Source: Ctena decussata (lineage: Eukaryota > Mollusca > Bivalvia > Lucinida > Lucinidae). Taken from it: a stretch of DNA of 64,000 nucleotides. This document shows positions 35,301 through 41,912 of the stretch, in pieces. A program made the position numbers and the translations under genes. The stretch is from NCBI GenBank assembly GCA_963989385.1, contig OZ022502.1, positions 16,107,001 to 16,171,000 of the forward strand. The letters are read 5' to 3'. The notes below the pieces were generated by a model. The model worked only from the letters and a program-made list of their open reading frames with translations, ran no database searches and was not told the DNA's origin. How positions within the stretch are numbered: the stretch's first letter is position 1; every line of letters begins with the position of its first letter.

Positions 35301-36729
35301 AGAATGATGATACAACTGATAAACAGAAAACAGAAGAATCTTCACCTCAGGTATCTAAACCATCAGATTTTGTCAAAGGAATTTCCACAACACTGGTTTC
35401 TTCCGAGAATAATACAGAGGTTCATTCAGTGATGGAGTTGTCTGATGTGCGAGACTTTTCTCTGCCAAGAGCTATCCAAGACAAGAGAGAGCAGGCACAA
35501 GAGGTACACATAGGTAAATCTTGTGAAGAGGTCGTTTCCAAGAACAGAAAGAGACAGAGGCAGACAGAATGGTCCCAACAAAACCGATCAAGATACACTC
35601 AAGGAAAAAGCGGCAACACAATGGGGACAAAAGGCACTAACGAATCTATGAAACACCGAAATGAGAAGAGAGACAGAGATATTGCCAGTGATGGAAATGA
35701 TCCTGATGATAAGGAACCTACTGCTAAACGAGTGAAAGGTACTTTTAGAATATAAACTAACCTTATTCGTATTAGTTTCTTCTAATATTACCAGCCTACA
35801 GCTCATCTTTTATATACGCGCCTTTAGGTGATTATTCTTTTTGTGTACTAAAGCGAATGCATATTCAGGCTGTTCAAACCTACAGCTCACCTATGCGTTG
35901 GCCTCCCTTGTCAATGATAAAGTTTTTGGTTCAAGATTTTAATTGTCCAATTCTCTAAACTACCTGGTTGCGTGAATGCAGTTAGATACTGCTACAGAGT
36001 TTTACAAATACGATTCCAGCTCCTCTTTTATTGAGATGAAGATCATGACTTAGATTTATTTTTTATTCGTAATTCTGGTAAAGTCTTTAAGCCTTAAAAT
36101 TCCACAATATGTGTATGGATTTGGCTGTTTTTTAAAACTGAAGACAGGATCTTGAAAAAGTTTTAGACAACGCTACTACATTTTTTGTACTTGGTGACCT
36201 TTAGGAAATTTAGGAACAAATTTTACAGTTTTGGTAAACCTTTATAATTATAAATCTTTAAGACCAGTGGTACAGACTGGTACAAACTTTTTATGTGTTA
36301 CCTCCTTCAGGTCAGTGATGGTATCAGAAATTTTACGCAAAAATTTTCAGTAAAAGTCTCTGAATGCTTATATTTTTACAATGCCTGCATGGATTTATTT
36401 GATGTGTAAATGACATTAGATATTGAGTATAACGACTTGACATATCGGCAGTCAAACATATGGTTACAATGTCTAAGAATTGTATTGATAAGAGCATTTT
36501 ATTATAGTTTTGCAACTAGCTCTGTAATAATAGAATACACAATTTAAATATTTCAGCATCCCCTGTACAGTTATCCTTCCTGGAACAAGCTTCTCTTCAG
36601 GATTTCAAGATTCCAAAACGTGGAGTAAAATTTGCGAAATATCTGGGGATTCCTCATGTGGGTCTAAAGAGAAAAGGGCATGACGATGTTGAAACAGATA
36701 GGCGTGGAAAGAGATTCAGAAGTAATTGA
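14137..36729 (+). CDS. Unrecognised nuclear-type protein, nine coding exons, about 542 aa
   Basis: Coding exons are 14137-14310, 15348-15530, 16108-16192, 17315-17355, 23578-23638, 28270-28304, 29532-29595, 34926-35738 and 36557-36729. All acceptors are AG after pyrimidine-rich tracts, all donors are GT (mostly GTAAG/GTATG), and phases match at every junction (0,0,1,0,1,0,1,1). The summed length of 1629 nt is divisible by three and ends in TGA. The first half is predicted by eye to be mostly helical and charged. The middle has a Pro/Tyr-rich segment (YMYTYPPGFTPSPAIKAF). The C-terminal half is hydrophilic and Lys/Arg/Asp-rich, with NLS-like KNRKRQR, AKRVK and a basic tail GKRFRSN. No enzymatic motif is visible, and I do not recognise the family. 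Nuclear location is inferred from the basic clusters only. A further upstream exon is possible, and an extra in-phase exon in the 6 kb fourth intron cannot be excluded. Confidence 0.8.
14321..14494. mobile_element. TIR element, family 1, copy D (short)
   Basis: Short variant, 174 bp, with ends GAGCCGAGTTAGGGCAACAA and ATGTCGCGGCTCA. It has lost the central GGTAGCTTA segment. Confidence 0.75.
15079..15173. mobile_element. CCCAGCAGGCACA-type mini-element, copy 1
   Basis: Ends GGGCACA and TGTGCCTGCTGGG enclose a palindromic core of TTGAATCAAC and ACGTCATGACGT units. Relatives lie at 36816-36905, 37724-37785, 43547-43641 and 46466-46520. Confidence 0.65.
15348..15530 (+). CDS. Coding exon 2 of the nine-exon gene
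   Basis: Acceptor ATTTCAG, donor AAATG|GTAAGG, 183 nt, phase 0 on both sides. It encodes a basic helical segment (LARDNLRKFVHLVPTRKDKQ...) ending in NVPAEM. Confidence 0.85.
15664..15730. repeat. Fold-back hairpin
   Basis: ATGATTCGAATCAGAGCAGA... is inverted as ...TCTGCTCTGATTCAAATCAT. It lies in intron 2. Confidence 0.8.
16108..16192 (+). CDS. Coding exon 3 of the nine-exon gene
   Basis: Acceptor CATTTTAG, donor CTTG|GTAAGA, phase 0 in and 1 out. It encodes LDFPPTYYGQQPVTQLIDKM and onward. Confidence 0.85.
16359..16643. mobile_element. TIR element, family 1, copy E (longest)
   Basis: TGAGCCTCGACATGACAAAA and the inverse TCATGTCGCGGCTCA, 285 bp. Inner inverted segments (GAGGTAGCTTA, AGCGCTTAGCAAAGA) are preserved, and this copy approximates the full-length form. 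Confidence 0.85.
17315..17355 (+). CDS. Coding exon 4 of the nine-exon gene
   Basis: 41 nt between CACTTTCAG and GTATGT. Phase 1 in, 0 out. It encodes DLKRLRAEMVELEV, a coiled-coil-like segment. Confidence 0.75.
17393..17938. mobile_element. TIR element split by nested elements
   Basis: Outer ends GAGCTTCGTCACGCAAAAAG and CTTTTTGCGTGCCCCGGCTC form an inverted pair related to family 1 ends. Inside is a second inverted pair (CCTTAGATTCCCCATACCTG at 17492-17511, inverse ending 17796), and inside that a family 2 MITE at 17511-17772. Confidence 0.65.
17511..17772. mobile_element. Palindromic MITE, family 2, copy 2
   Basis: GGCCCCGAGGTCATAAAACT to the inverse at AACCTCGGGCCC. It holds the same internal CATGCTCAGCTGAG hairpins as the copies at 4329 and 26832, and a short local duplication of the GTTGGCATTTTCATAT centre. 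Confidence 0.8.
18109..18246. mobile_element. Palindromic MITE, family 3 (shares family 2 ends), copy 1
   Basis: GAGGTTATAAAACTTGAG and its inverse bound a centre of GATTGGCTGCTTCCGAGCA and its inverse. A second copy is at 41311-41446. Confidence 0.8.
18247..19290. other. Intron 4 sequence, nothing recognised
   Basis: AT-rich, with T-runs at 18570-18592. No supported exon. Confidence 0.4.
19299..19321. repeat. Poly(T) run
   Basis: About 23 T, possibly the tail of a minus-strand retroposition, but no partner features were found. Confidence 0.7.
19667..19904. mobile_element. TIR element, family 1, copy F
   Basis: TGAGCCGTACCACGACAAAA to ...GTTGCGACACGGCTA, diverged, 238 bp. Confidence 0.75.
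20091..20316. mobile_element. TIR element, family 1, copy G
   Basis: TGAGCGGCGACC to GTATCGCGGCTCA. Part of the left terminal segment (ACACGACAAAACCAACAAAG) is deleted. Confidence 0.75.
20357..20624. mobile_element. TIR element with CTTAAGGT-rich ends
   Basis: CCAGGGCCCAGTTTCACAAT and its inverse ending CTGGGCCCTGG, followed inward by inverted CCTTAAACTTAAGG and AACTTTAAGG copies. 268 bp, non-coding. Confidence 0.75.
20625..22738. other. Intron 4 sequence, no gene seen
   Basis: AT-rich. Weak CTGATCAGACTG-like hairpin remnants near 20810-20945 and 21140-21210 resemble the GCAAACAG fold-back family. No splice-bounded exon compatible with the gene was seen. Confidence 0.4.
22739..22961. mobile_element. 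GGGGCCGTATTCATAAA palindromic MITE, copy 1
   Basis: 223 bp, almost entirely palindromic around CAGTCTTTGTAAGACTG. A copy of identical length and near-identical sequence is at 26029-26251. Confidence 0.9.
23183..23358 (-). mobile_element. tRNA-derived SINE with 10 bp target-site duplication
   Basis: On the minus strand the head starts GGAGCGGCGGTAGTGTAGTG, with a tRNA-like A box, an anticodon arm (loop CTACCAA) and a B-box-like GGGATCGAGATCG. It continues with GATGAGACTTTAAGCC, a conserved SINE core in bivalves as I recall it, and ends at GAGTTCACTTACTCACTCC. TGTTCCTTTG at 23173-23182 is repeated at 23359-23368. The insertion sits in the loop of a GCAAACAG-family fold-back. Confidence 0.85.
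23578..23638 (+). CDS. Coding exon 5 of the nine-exon gene
   Basis: A strong polypyrimidine tract and TTTGTAG acceptor precede it, and the donor is CTCTG|GTAGGT. It has 61 nt, phase 0 in and 1 out, encoding LKPYSTITRESCRLFFDSLS. The phase fits exon 6 exactly. A relic duplicate lies 117 bp downstream. Confidence 0.8.
23695..23755 (+). pseudogene. Ghost duplicate of exon 5
   Basis: The same length (61 nt) and the same phase as exon 5. It reads LEPCFTVTKKHCRPLFESLS against LKPYSTITRESCRLFFDSLS, with L, P, T, T, C, R, F, S, L and S identical at equal positions and about 38 of 61 bases matching. Many differences are at third positions. The flanking intron sequence is not duplicated. There is no AG directly before it and no GT after it, so as it stands it could not replace exon 5. 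Confidence 0.65.
24088..24334. mobile_element. TIR element with GCATCATGTGA ends
   Basis: TTGAGCTGAGTCGCATCATG and the inverse (...CATGATGTGGTTCAA), followed inward by inverted CCAACAATGTGGCA/CCACATTGCTGG. It contains a GGCTCTGATCAGACTGC hairpin resembling the family 1 interior. Confidence 0.65.
24614..24641. repeat. Poly(A) run
   Basis: Uninterrupted A-run of about 27 in intron 5. No source element was identified. Confidence 0.8.
24642..26028. other. Intron 5, no supported gene
   Basis: Contains a CpG-bearing segment at 24775-24870 with AAGATGGCTGCG, a start-context-like motif followed by a 21-codon open frame, but no good donor. 25670-25750 is a degraded family 1 end. Confidence 0.35.
26029..26251. 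mobile_element. GGGGCCGTATTCATAAA palindromic MITE, copy 2
   Basis: Same 223 bp length as 22739-22961, with only scattered differences. Both copies lie in introns of the same gene. Confidence 0.9.
26832..27056. mobile_element. Palindromic MITE, family 2, copy 3, with 6 bp duplication
   Basis: Bounded by GGCCCCGAGGTTATAAAACT and its inverse ending CTCGAGGCC, with AGTTCT directly on both sides. Confidence 0.8.
27342..27577. mobile_element. TIR element, family 1, copy H
   Basis: TGAGCCACGACACGACGAAA to ...CTCGTGTCGCGACTC, 236 bp. Confidence 0.8.
27730..28003. mobile_element. TIR element, family 1, copy I, with nested 29 bp palindrome
   Basis: The left terminal sequence TGAGCCGCGAC is interrupted by a 29-base insertion (27741-27769) flanked by CGCGAC on both sides. 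The rest is typical family 1, ending GTCGTGTTGCGGCTCA. Confidence 0.85.
27741..27769. repeat. 29 bp palindromic micro-insertion
   Basis: TAGTATAGGGCG, one C, then CGCCCTATACTA: perfect 12-base arms. CGCGAC precedes it (27735-27740) and follows it (27770-27775). Confidence 0.8.
28270..28304 (+). CDS. Coding exon 6 of the nine-exon gene
   Basis: 35-nt exon between TGCTTTCAG and GTAAGT, phase 1 in, 0 out. With the G from exon 5 it reads DKSAMVRLEDYN. Confidence 0.8.
28829..29062. mobile_element. TIR element, family 1, copy J
   Basis: TTGAGCCACGACAAAATAAT to ...TCGTGTCCGCGGATCA, 234 bp, in intron 6. Confidence 0.8.
29532..29595 (+). CDS. Coding exon 7 of the nine-exon gene
   Basis: 64 nt between CTATTTCAG and GTAAGA, phase 0 in, 1 out. 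Encodes KTVAEKRFATLRTEKKGYGVN. Confidence 0.8.
30109..30271. mobile_element. Fold-back element, CGTTATCACCCGATTTATCAG
   Basis: Near-complete palindrome of about 163 bp. The arms run from TATGATAAATAG through CGTTATCACCCGATTTAT to a GGACCGAGGGC/GCCCGAGGTCC centre. Confidence 0.85.
31430..31975. repeat. Duplicated block with GAATTTGCTCC palindromes
   Basis: Four related units of about 105-165 bp (starting near 31433, 31545, 31745 and 31850), arranged as two copies of a two-unit block about 310 bp apart. Each unit centres on GAATTTGCTCCTCTAGAAGC-like sequence. Minus-strand ORFs here are repeats in frame, not genes. Confidence 0.75.
32134..32275 (+). repeat. Direct repeat, left copy
   Basis: Shares GCAGATTATATAATTTCTGG and GCTAGGGnCATGGCTG with 32668-32780. 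The two copies flank the palindromic MITE at 32330-32645. Confidence 0.6.
32330..32645. mobile_element. Palindromic MITE nested in the 3.85 kb element
   Basis: TTTGTCTGAGAAAATCTGAA... (32334-32397) is inverted at about 32569-32642. The centre has TGACGTCATCTAGACGTCA. Confidence 0.75.
32785..33062 (-). mobile_element. tRNA-Met-like SINE with 10 bp target-site duplication
   Basis: Read on the minus strand it starts with GCCGGGCCGCGTAGCGCAAT. It has an A box (TAGCGCAATCGG), an anticodon arm with loop CTCATAA (CAT anticodon) and a B-box-like GGTTTTGAAATCC, and ends in an (AATC)n tail. GGCTGCAATT occurs at 32775-32784 and 33063-33072. This is not a functional tRNA gene. Confidence 0.88.
34154..34840. 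other. Intron 7 remainder
   Basis: Contains a C-run (34380-34389) and a CpG-bearing segment with TATCGGACCG repeats at 34640-34690. No exon supported. Confidence 0.4.
34926..35738 (+). CDS. Coding exon 8 of the nine-exon gene (largest)
   Basis: 813 nt, acceptor TCTATTTTCAG, donor AAAG|GTACTT, phase 1 on both sides. It starts EPRDNSYMYTYPPGFTPSPA, then a PTPKKTYVLPPDIF segment, then hydrophilic sequence with KNRKRQR and EPTAKRVK basic clusters. An upstream ATG at 34841 opens into the same frame but lies in the intron. Confidence 0.85.
36557..36729 (+). CDS. Coding exon 9 (terminal) of the nine-exon gene
   Basis: Acceptor ATATTTCAG. Phase 1 in, reading ASPVQLSFLEQASLQDFKIP and ending GKRFRSN-stop at 36727-36729. 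Possible polyadenylation signals are AATAAA at about 37530 and 38523. Confidence 0.85.
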
Positions 36730-36815
36730 GGTTCGTACAGTGTATTCTTAACTTTTCATTTTCGGCGAATTTTAGGCAGATGGGAAGTAAATTTATACGT
36801 ATATGAGTACATGTA

Positions 36816-36905
36816 CACAGCAAACACACAATGTTGAAACAACATTGAATCAAACTTGATTCAACGTCATGACATTGAATCAAGGTTGATTTAATATAGG
36901 GATCA
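36816..36905. mobile_element. Mini-element of the CCCAGCAGGCACA family, part 1
   Basis: Palindromic CTTGATTCAACGTCATGACA core with a truncated right side. A matching core plus right terminus is at 37724-37785, so the two may be one element split by about 0.8 kb of other sequence. Confidence 0.5.
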
Positions 36906-36919
36906 AACATGGTTTTTCA

Positions 36920-37018
36920 TGCATTAGCGTTTGCCAGGTCCCGAGGGAGATGCTGGAAACTGAGGCCGAAGGCAGAGGCTTACAACATCTCCCGAGGGAA
37001 CTGGCAAATGTTAATGCA
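36920..37018. repeat. Fold-back hairpin
   Basis: TGCATTAGCGTTTGCCAGGT and CCCGAGGGAGATG, inverted as CATCTCCCGAGGG...CTGGCAAATGTTAATGCA. Confidence 0.8.
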
Positions 37019-37723
37019 ATGTTAATGCATTGGAATCAAATGTTTGATAGCTGTTATTGCATAAATTCAACGAATTATTCGTTAAAATTTGAGAAAAAAA
37101 CTTGGCACTATATTTTGTCACCGTTTGACAGCCAACGCGCAAGTGCATCTTTTTATTAATATCCCTCTTCCTGGCCCGAGAGCATCAAGCTATTCAAAAT
37201 GGCTGCCATCATCCTATACAACCTCAGTATTTCTAAAAATGTCCAAGATGGTCGTTGCAAATTCATCAACAAAAAGCAGATAGATCTACCTTGATCAAAG
37301 CAATAATTTCCATGCAGAACAAGCCTTGTCCGTTCATGTACCATCCTGCAGTTCTTGATTGCTTAGAGCTTTGGATACATGTTTTCTTTAACACTTATTT
37401 CCTCTCCATTTGCATCGTAAGAATGAAGACAACATCGCTTTGAAACCTGTGTCAGTACTTAATGACGAAAGATTACAAAGCATGATGACGTCATAAGAAT
37501 ACATAGGTAGCACACCACCAATTTTTGTAAATAAATTAACCGAAAGGCAAGAGGCAAGGGTGCATGGCAGAATTCTTTGAATTGCCCAAACACGAGTATA
37601 TTGAAAGTTATATATTGCCTATCCGTGCATCAACAGCGCGTGAAATCCCTTGTTGATACACGGCTTTTCGCTGGTTGATGCACGGCTGTTGATACCATAC
37701 GGCGCTGCTTTTTATGCAATAAC

Positions 37724-37785
37724 CTTGATTCAACGTCATGACATTGAATCAATGTTGATTCGACGTTGATTCAGCGTTGTGTGCC
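37724..37785. mobile_element. Mini-element of the CCCAGCAGGCACA family, part 2
   Basis: CTTGATTCAACGTCATGACA core followed by TTGATTCGACGTTGATTCAG and a TGTGTGCC terminus. Confidence 0.5.
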
Positions 37786-38025
37786 TAGTCCGTATTTTCC
37801 CTAAATGGGACTCTTACACCAAGAAACATTTTTTCTGCTTTGTTGGATTCATTTTAAAACGAGAAAACCAAACTTTAAGAGTGCTCTTACTTTGGTTTGT
37901 ATATTTAAATCTTAAGGGTGTGGGTAAACTGCCATTTGGCCATTTGTATTTTCGAAGGTACTTTGAGACTTTCCTTTTGTTTCCCTGGGAAACAAAGCCC
38001 TTCGAAAATGGCGGTCTAACCTTGA

Positions 38026-38026
<1 letters not shown>

Positions 38027-38083
<57 letters not shown>
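38027..38083. repeat. (TG)n microsatellite
   Basis: 57-base uninterrupted TG run. The flanking ORFs on both strands are products of it. Confidence 0.95.
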
Positions 38084-38084
<1 letters not shown>

Positions 38085-38623
38085 GAAACTGACAAGTGAG
38101 GGAAAAAACGCTGAAATGTGTAGATATAAAATACTGCAACTTTTTTTTATAAGTTTGTTTTACTTTCGATGAAACACTCATTAGGTTTTTGTTCTTTCTT
38201 TCTTCGTCTTTTCTTAATCTACAGTCATTCTACAATTTTTCTTTCCCATAGACTTTAGTGACTAACGAAGAATCTTCTTGTTTTCTTTTCTGTACTTTCT
38301 CTCTCTCTCTCTCCTGTCATGTGCATGCAGGCGAATGCCTTGAACATATTACTATTATTTAATCTATTTTGTGATAATCTGTGGGCTTTTATAATCATAT
38401 CTATCTAGTGCTGAGCTGTCATGTATATGTATTTATATGCTTTATAATTTGCACTGTAGGGGAAGGGCCGTAACTAATGTTGTGAGAACTTGTGGCCCGA
38501 CCCCATTGCTGTATTAAGAAGCAATAAATAGACTTTAGTGTATTTTCATGTTCACTAGAAATTAATTGTCTAATGTATTATTGGTACTGGTAGTTCTAAA
38601 GCTAAATGAGCAATACATTTTAT

Positions 38624-40161
38624 TATACCCCCGCTTTGAAAAAGTGGGGGGATATACTGGTTTACATCTGTCCGTCCGTCCTTCCGTCCGCCCCTCCGTC
38701 CATCCGTCCTTCCGTCCGTCCCCGTTTAATTAAATTTTTCGTCAAAGATTTCTCCACAACCATACAAGCTAGAATAGTCATATTTGGCATACAGGTTGAT
38801 GACGATGTGTTGTATCGTGGGATTGAGAACCAGCTTCTCCTGCTTATTCTTCCCTTTATTTGTTCATTTTTCTTTATTTCCATACTTTGAATAATGAAAT
38901 GAAATGAAATTTTTCGACAAAGATTTTTCAACAACTGTTCAAGCTAGAGTGGTCATATTTGGCATACAGGTTGATGATGGTGTGTTGTTCGTGGGATTGC
39001 AAACCAGCCATCTCCTGCCTGTTCTTTCATGTATTTGTCCAATTTTCTTACTTTCCATACTTTAAATAATGAAATTTTTCGTCAAAGATTTCTCCACAAC
39101 TGTGTAAGCTAGAGTAGTCATATTTGGTTTGCAGGTAGATGATGATGTGTTGTGTCGTGGGATTGCAAACCAGCCATCTCCTGCTTATTCTTCCCTGTAT
39201 TTGTCCGATTTTCTTTCTTTCCATACTTTGAATAATGCAGTTTTTTGTCTAAGATTTTTGTGCAACTATGCAAGCTAGAGTAGTCATATTTTGTATGCAG
39301 GCTAATGACAACTTATTATAGTGTGGGATCGAGAACCAGCCATCTCCCGCATATGCATCCCTTTATTTGTCAGATTTTCTTTCTCTCTTTACATTGAATA
39401 ATGTAATTTTTTGTAAAAGATTTCACAGCACCCCTTCAAGGTAGAATGTTCATATTTGGTGTGCAGATTGTAAACGACTTATTGTATAGTGGGATTCAAC
39501 CCAGCTGTATCTGGCAAATTCTTCCATGTATTTGTTTTATTTTCTTTCTCTCTTTACATTGAATCATGCAATTTTTCGTAAAAGATTTCACAGTAACCCT
39601 TCAAGGTAGAATGTTCATATTTGGTATACAGATTGATCACGACTTATGGTACCATGGGATTGCAAACTAGCCGTATCTGGCATATTCCTCCCTGTATTTG
39701 TCCGATTTTCTTTCTCTCCATATTTTGAAGAATGACTATTTTGTCAAAGGTTTCTAAGCAGCCATGGCAAGTTAGAGGAGGGATATTTTGTTTGCAGGTT
39801 GATGATATCTGTTATATTGTGATATCAAGAACCAGCCTTCTCCTGCTTATTCTTCCCGATATTTTTCCAGTTTTTCTTTCTCTCCATACTTAGAACAATG
39901 CAATTTTTTTGTAACAAATTTCACAGCATTCTTTCAAGTTTGAATCTTCATATTTGGCATACAGATTGATAAAGACATATGTCTTACATGTATTTATTAA
40001 TTTTTCTATCTGTCTATATGAAATCATTTTATTCCGTATAACGTATACATAGAAAGGGATTTATTGATATTTGGTATACATGTTGACAATGATTTCTCTC
40101 TCTCTGTACTTAATGTAACGAAAATAACACTATTGGATTAACGCACTTAAGCGGGGGTATA
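38624..40161. mobile_element. TATACCCCCGCTT-ended element with internal tandem units
   Basis: Ends ATACCCCCGCTT and AAGCGGGGGTAT are inverted, with TATA adjoining both. After a GTCCGTCC-rich stretch (38670-38720), about eight units of roughly 165-180 bp run in tandem, each with TTTTTCGTCAAAGATTTC, GCTAGAGTAGTCATATTTGG and CTCCTGCTTATTCTTCC segments. Similar elements with these ends are, as I recall, widespread in invertebrate genomes. No ORF of note. Confidence 0.8.
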
Positions 40162-40327
40162 GTCGGATTCTCCGACAGTTCTAGTTGCATTTGTTTTTCC
40201 TATACTTGTAAGCATGGCTTTAAATTTATGTTTGGAATTTTAGTCGCATTTTTCATGACGTGGCCATTAATGTCATTGGAAGTTTGCTGTTATCAAAATT
40301 AGTGCTCTGCTTGACAGGCTGTATCTT

Positions 40328-40415
40328 AGTTTAAACGATATTTTATTAACTATAAATTACATACATATACTACAATACAATTTCAAAAGTATCAGGATTT
40401 GACAGTAAGCAAGAT
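40328..40415 (-). mobile_element. Truncated retroposon tail with 10 bp target-site duplication
   Basis: Second copy of the 4637-4750 tail, ending on the minus strand in AATAAAATATCGTTTAAACT. GCTGTATCTT flanks it (40318-40327, 40416-40425). Confidence 0.85.
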
Positions 40416-40732
40416 GCTGTATCTTGAAACTGAGGGGACAGAAATAAGTTCTGTAAAAATATATATTCCAACTATAGTAGTTGTTTAATGATTTTCGCAG
40501 GAAAACTGCCAGTATTAATTTTAATGTACTAAAGTCTATGGGAACATATTTTTATAGAATTACTTTTGGTCCTTTGGTGTACTTCATGCGGATTACATTA
40601 CTAAATACAAATTATATAGCACATGTGCTTTCAGACGGAACTTAGCTTTTTGCTCATTCTGATAATATCATTATATTAATTACCATACGGTTGTTGTCAT
40701 TTATTAACTGTTAGTTTTCCTTTACATTTCAG

Positions 40733-40939
40733 ATTTACATGGCCACTAAAGCAGAACCAAGGGTTAAAGTTTTATGTGAAAGGAGATTTCATACAGAATT
40801 AAAAGACTTGATAATCCCTTTTCGGACTCAGGTTGAACAAGTGACCTTACTTTTAAAAATACATTATTTTGCTGGAACTGTATTCTTTAGCATTGTTGTG
40901 ATCATACTTGCTTCATCATTCATTTCTGAGCCATTTTAA
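40733..40939 (+). CDS. Possible exon of a small single-pass membrane protein
   Basis: An acceptor-like tract TTTCCTTTACATTTCAG precedes an ATG at 40739 that opens a 66-residue frame. The N-terminus is charged (MATKAEPRVKVLCERRFHTE), followed by a helix-like TQVEQVTLLLK and one hydrophobic segment of about 20 residues near residues 42-61, then SEPF-stop. This fits a tail-anchored membrane protein. AATAAA lies about 190 bases downstream (near 41130). The frame is also open to the acceptor, so it could equally be the last exon of a longer protein. Its phase does not fit the nine-exon gene. I do not recognise it. Confidence 0.35.
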   Translation: MYMATKAEPRVKVLCERRFHTELKDLIIPFRTQVEQVTLLLKIHYFAGTVFFSIVVIILASSFISEPF

Positions 40940-41310
40940 CAGTATCATATCTGTTTTCTATAAGTATTTACTTGGGGACTTTTATTCTGAAGAACATTTA
41001 ATTTTTATTTTAACAACTTAACATTAATTGGTTTAAAACATTTCACTGGTTTAAAAAAAGCTGTGATATCTATATACAATATTTTAACCACATTTCGTTT
41101 ACAGTTTATACAGTTTAATTTTTTATATTAATAAATACATTTCAAACCCAATACCTTATTGGTGTCGCGTGAAAAGAGACATTAAACCGTTTTGCATAAA
41201 GTGAATTTGCAAATCAACCATGATTTTAGATTCCTCAGAGTTCATAGATAGTGTACTTGAATAGTGAAGATTCTGAGGGAACAGACTGATGTGAGTGTTA
41301 CCTGGGTTCG

Positions 41311-41446
41311 CGGTTATAAAACTTGAGAATAATCTTAAACTCAAAATAAAGCACACTGATTGGCTGCTTCCGAGCATGTGCTCGAATGCAGCCAGTCAGC
41401 GGGCTTTATTCTGAGTTTGAGAATGTACTCAAGTTTTATAACCTCT
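41311..41446. mobile_element. Palindromic MITE, family 3, copy 2
   Basis: GGTTATAAAACTTGAGAATA to its inverse, with the GATTGGCTGCTTCCGAGCA centre partly decayed. Confidence 0.8.
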
Positions 41447-41501
41447 GGGCCAGTTCACACATGCTACAATGTATTTTCACACCACACTCTTGATATTTTA
41501 T

Positions 41502-41733
41502 TGAGCCGAAACACGAAAAAAGCAACAAAGTGCCATATGAGCTCAGCGAAGACTCAGATCAGCCTGGGCATCCGCCCAGCCTGATCACAGTCTTCGCTAC
41601 CGGCATGTAGGTAGTTTAGGCGCTTAGCTATCATTTAAGTGCTTAGCAAAGACTGTGATCAGACTGAGAGAATGCCTAGGTTGATCTGAATCTTCGCGTG
41701 GCGTGCCATTTGGTTTTGTCGTGTCGCGTCTCA
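41502..41733. mobile_element. TIR element, family 1, copy K
   Basis: TGAGCCGAAACACGAAAAAA to ...TCGTGTCGCGTCTCA, 232 bp. Confidence 0.8.
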
Positions 41734-41774
41734 ATAATTGTATCTTATAATCGCACAATCTTTGTTTCATATTT

Positions 41775-41912
41775 ATTTTCACACTTTATTCCTCACAAGC
41801 TTTTCAACGTTTCGGCTAAGGAAAGCCTTTTTCAAGAAGTTTAAAAAACTTCTTGAAAAAGGCTTTCATTAGCGGAAACGTTGAAAGGCTTGTGAGGAAT
41901 AAAGTGTGAAAA
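41775..41912. repeat. Near-perfect fold-back with 68 bp arms
   Basis: ATTTTCACACTTTATTCCTC...CAAGAAGTTT meets its inverse with a loop of at most a few bases. I count three mismatches across the arm. Confidence 0.9.

Noticed and set aside
37779..38181. ORFs over the (TG)n run
   Set aside because: Microsatellite translation on both strands.
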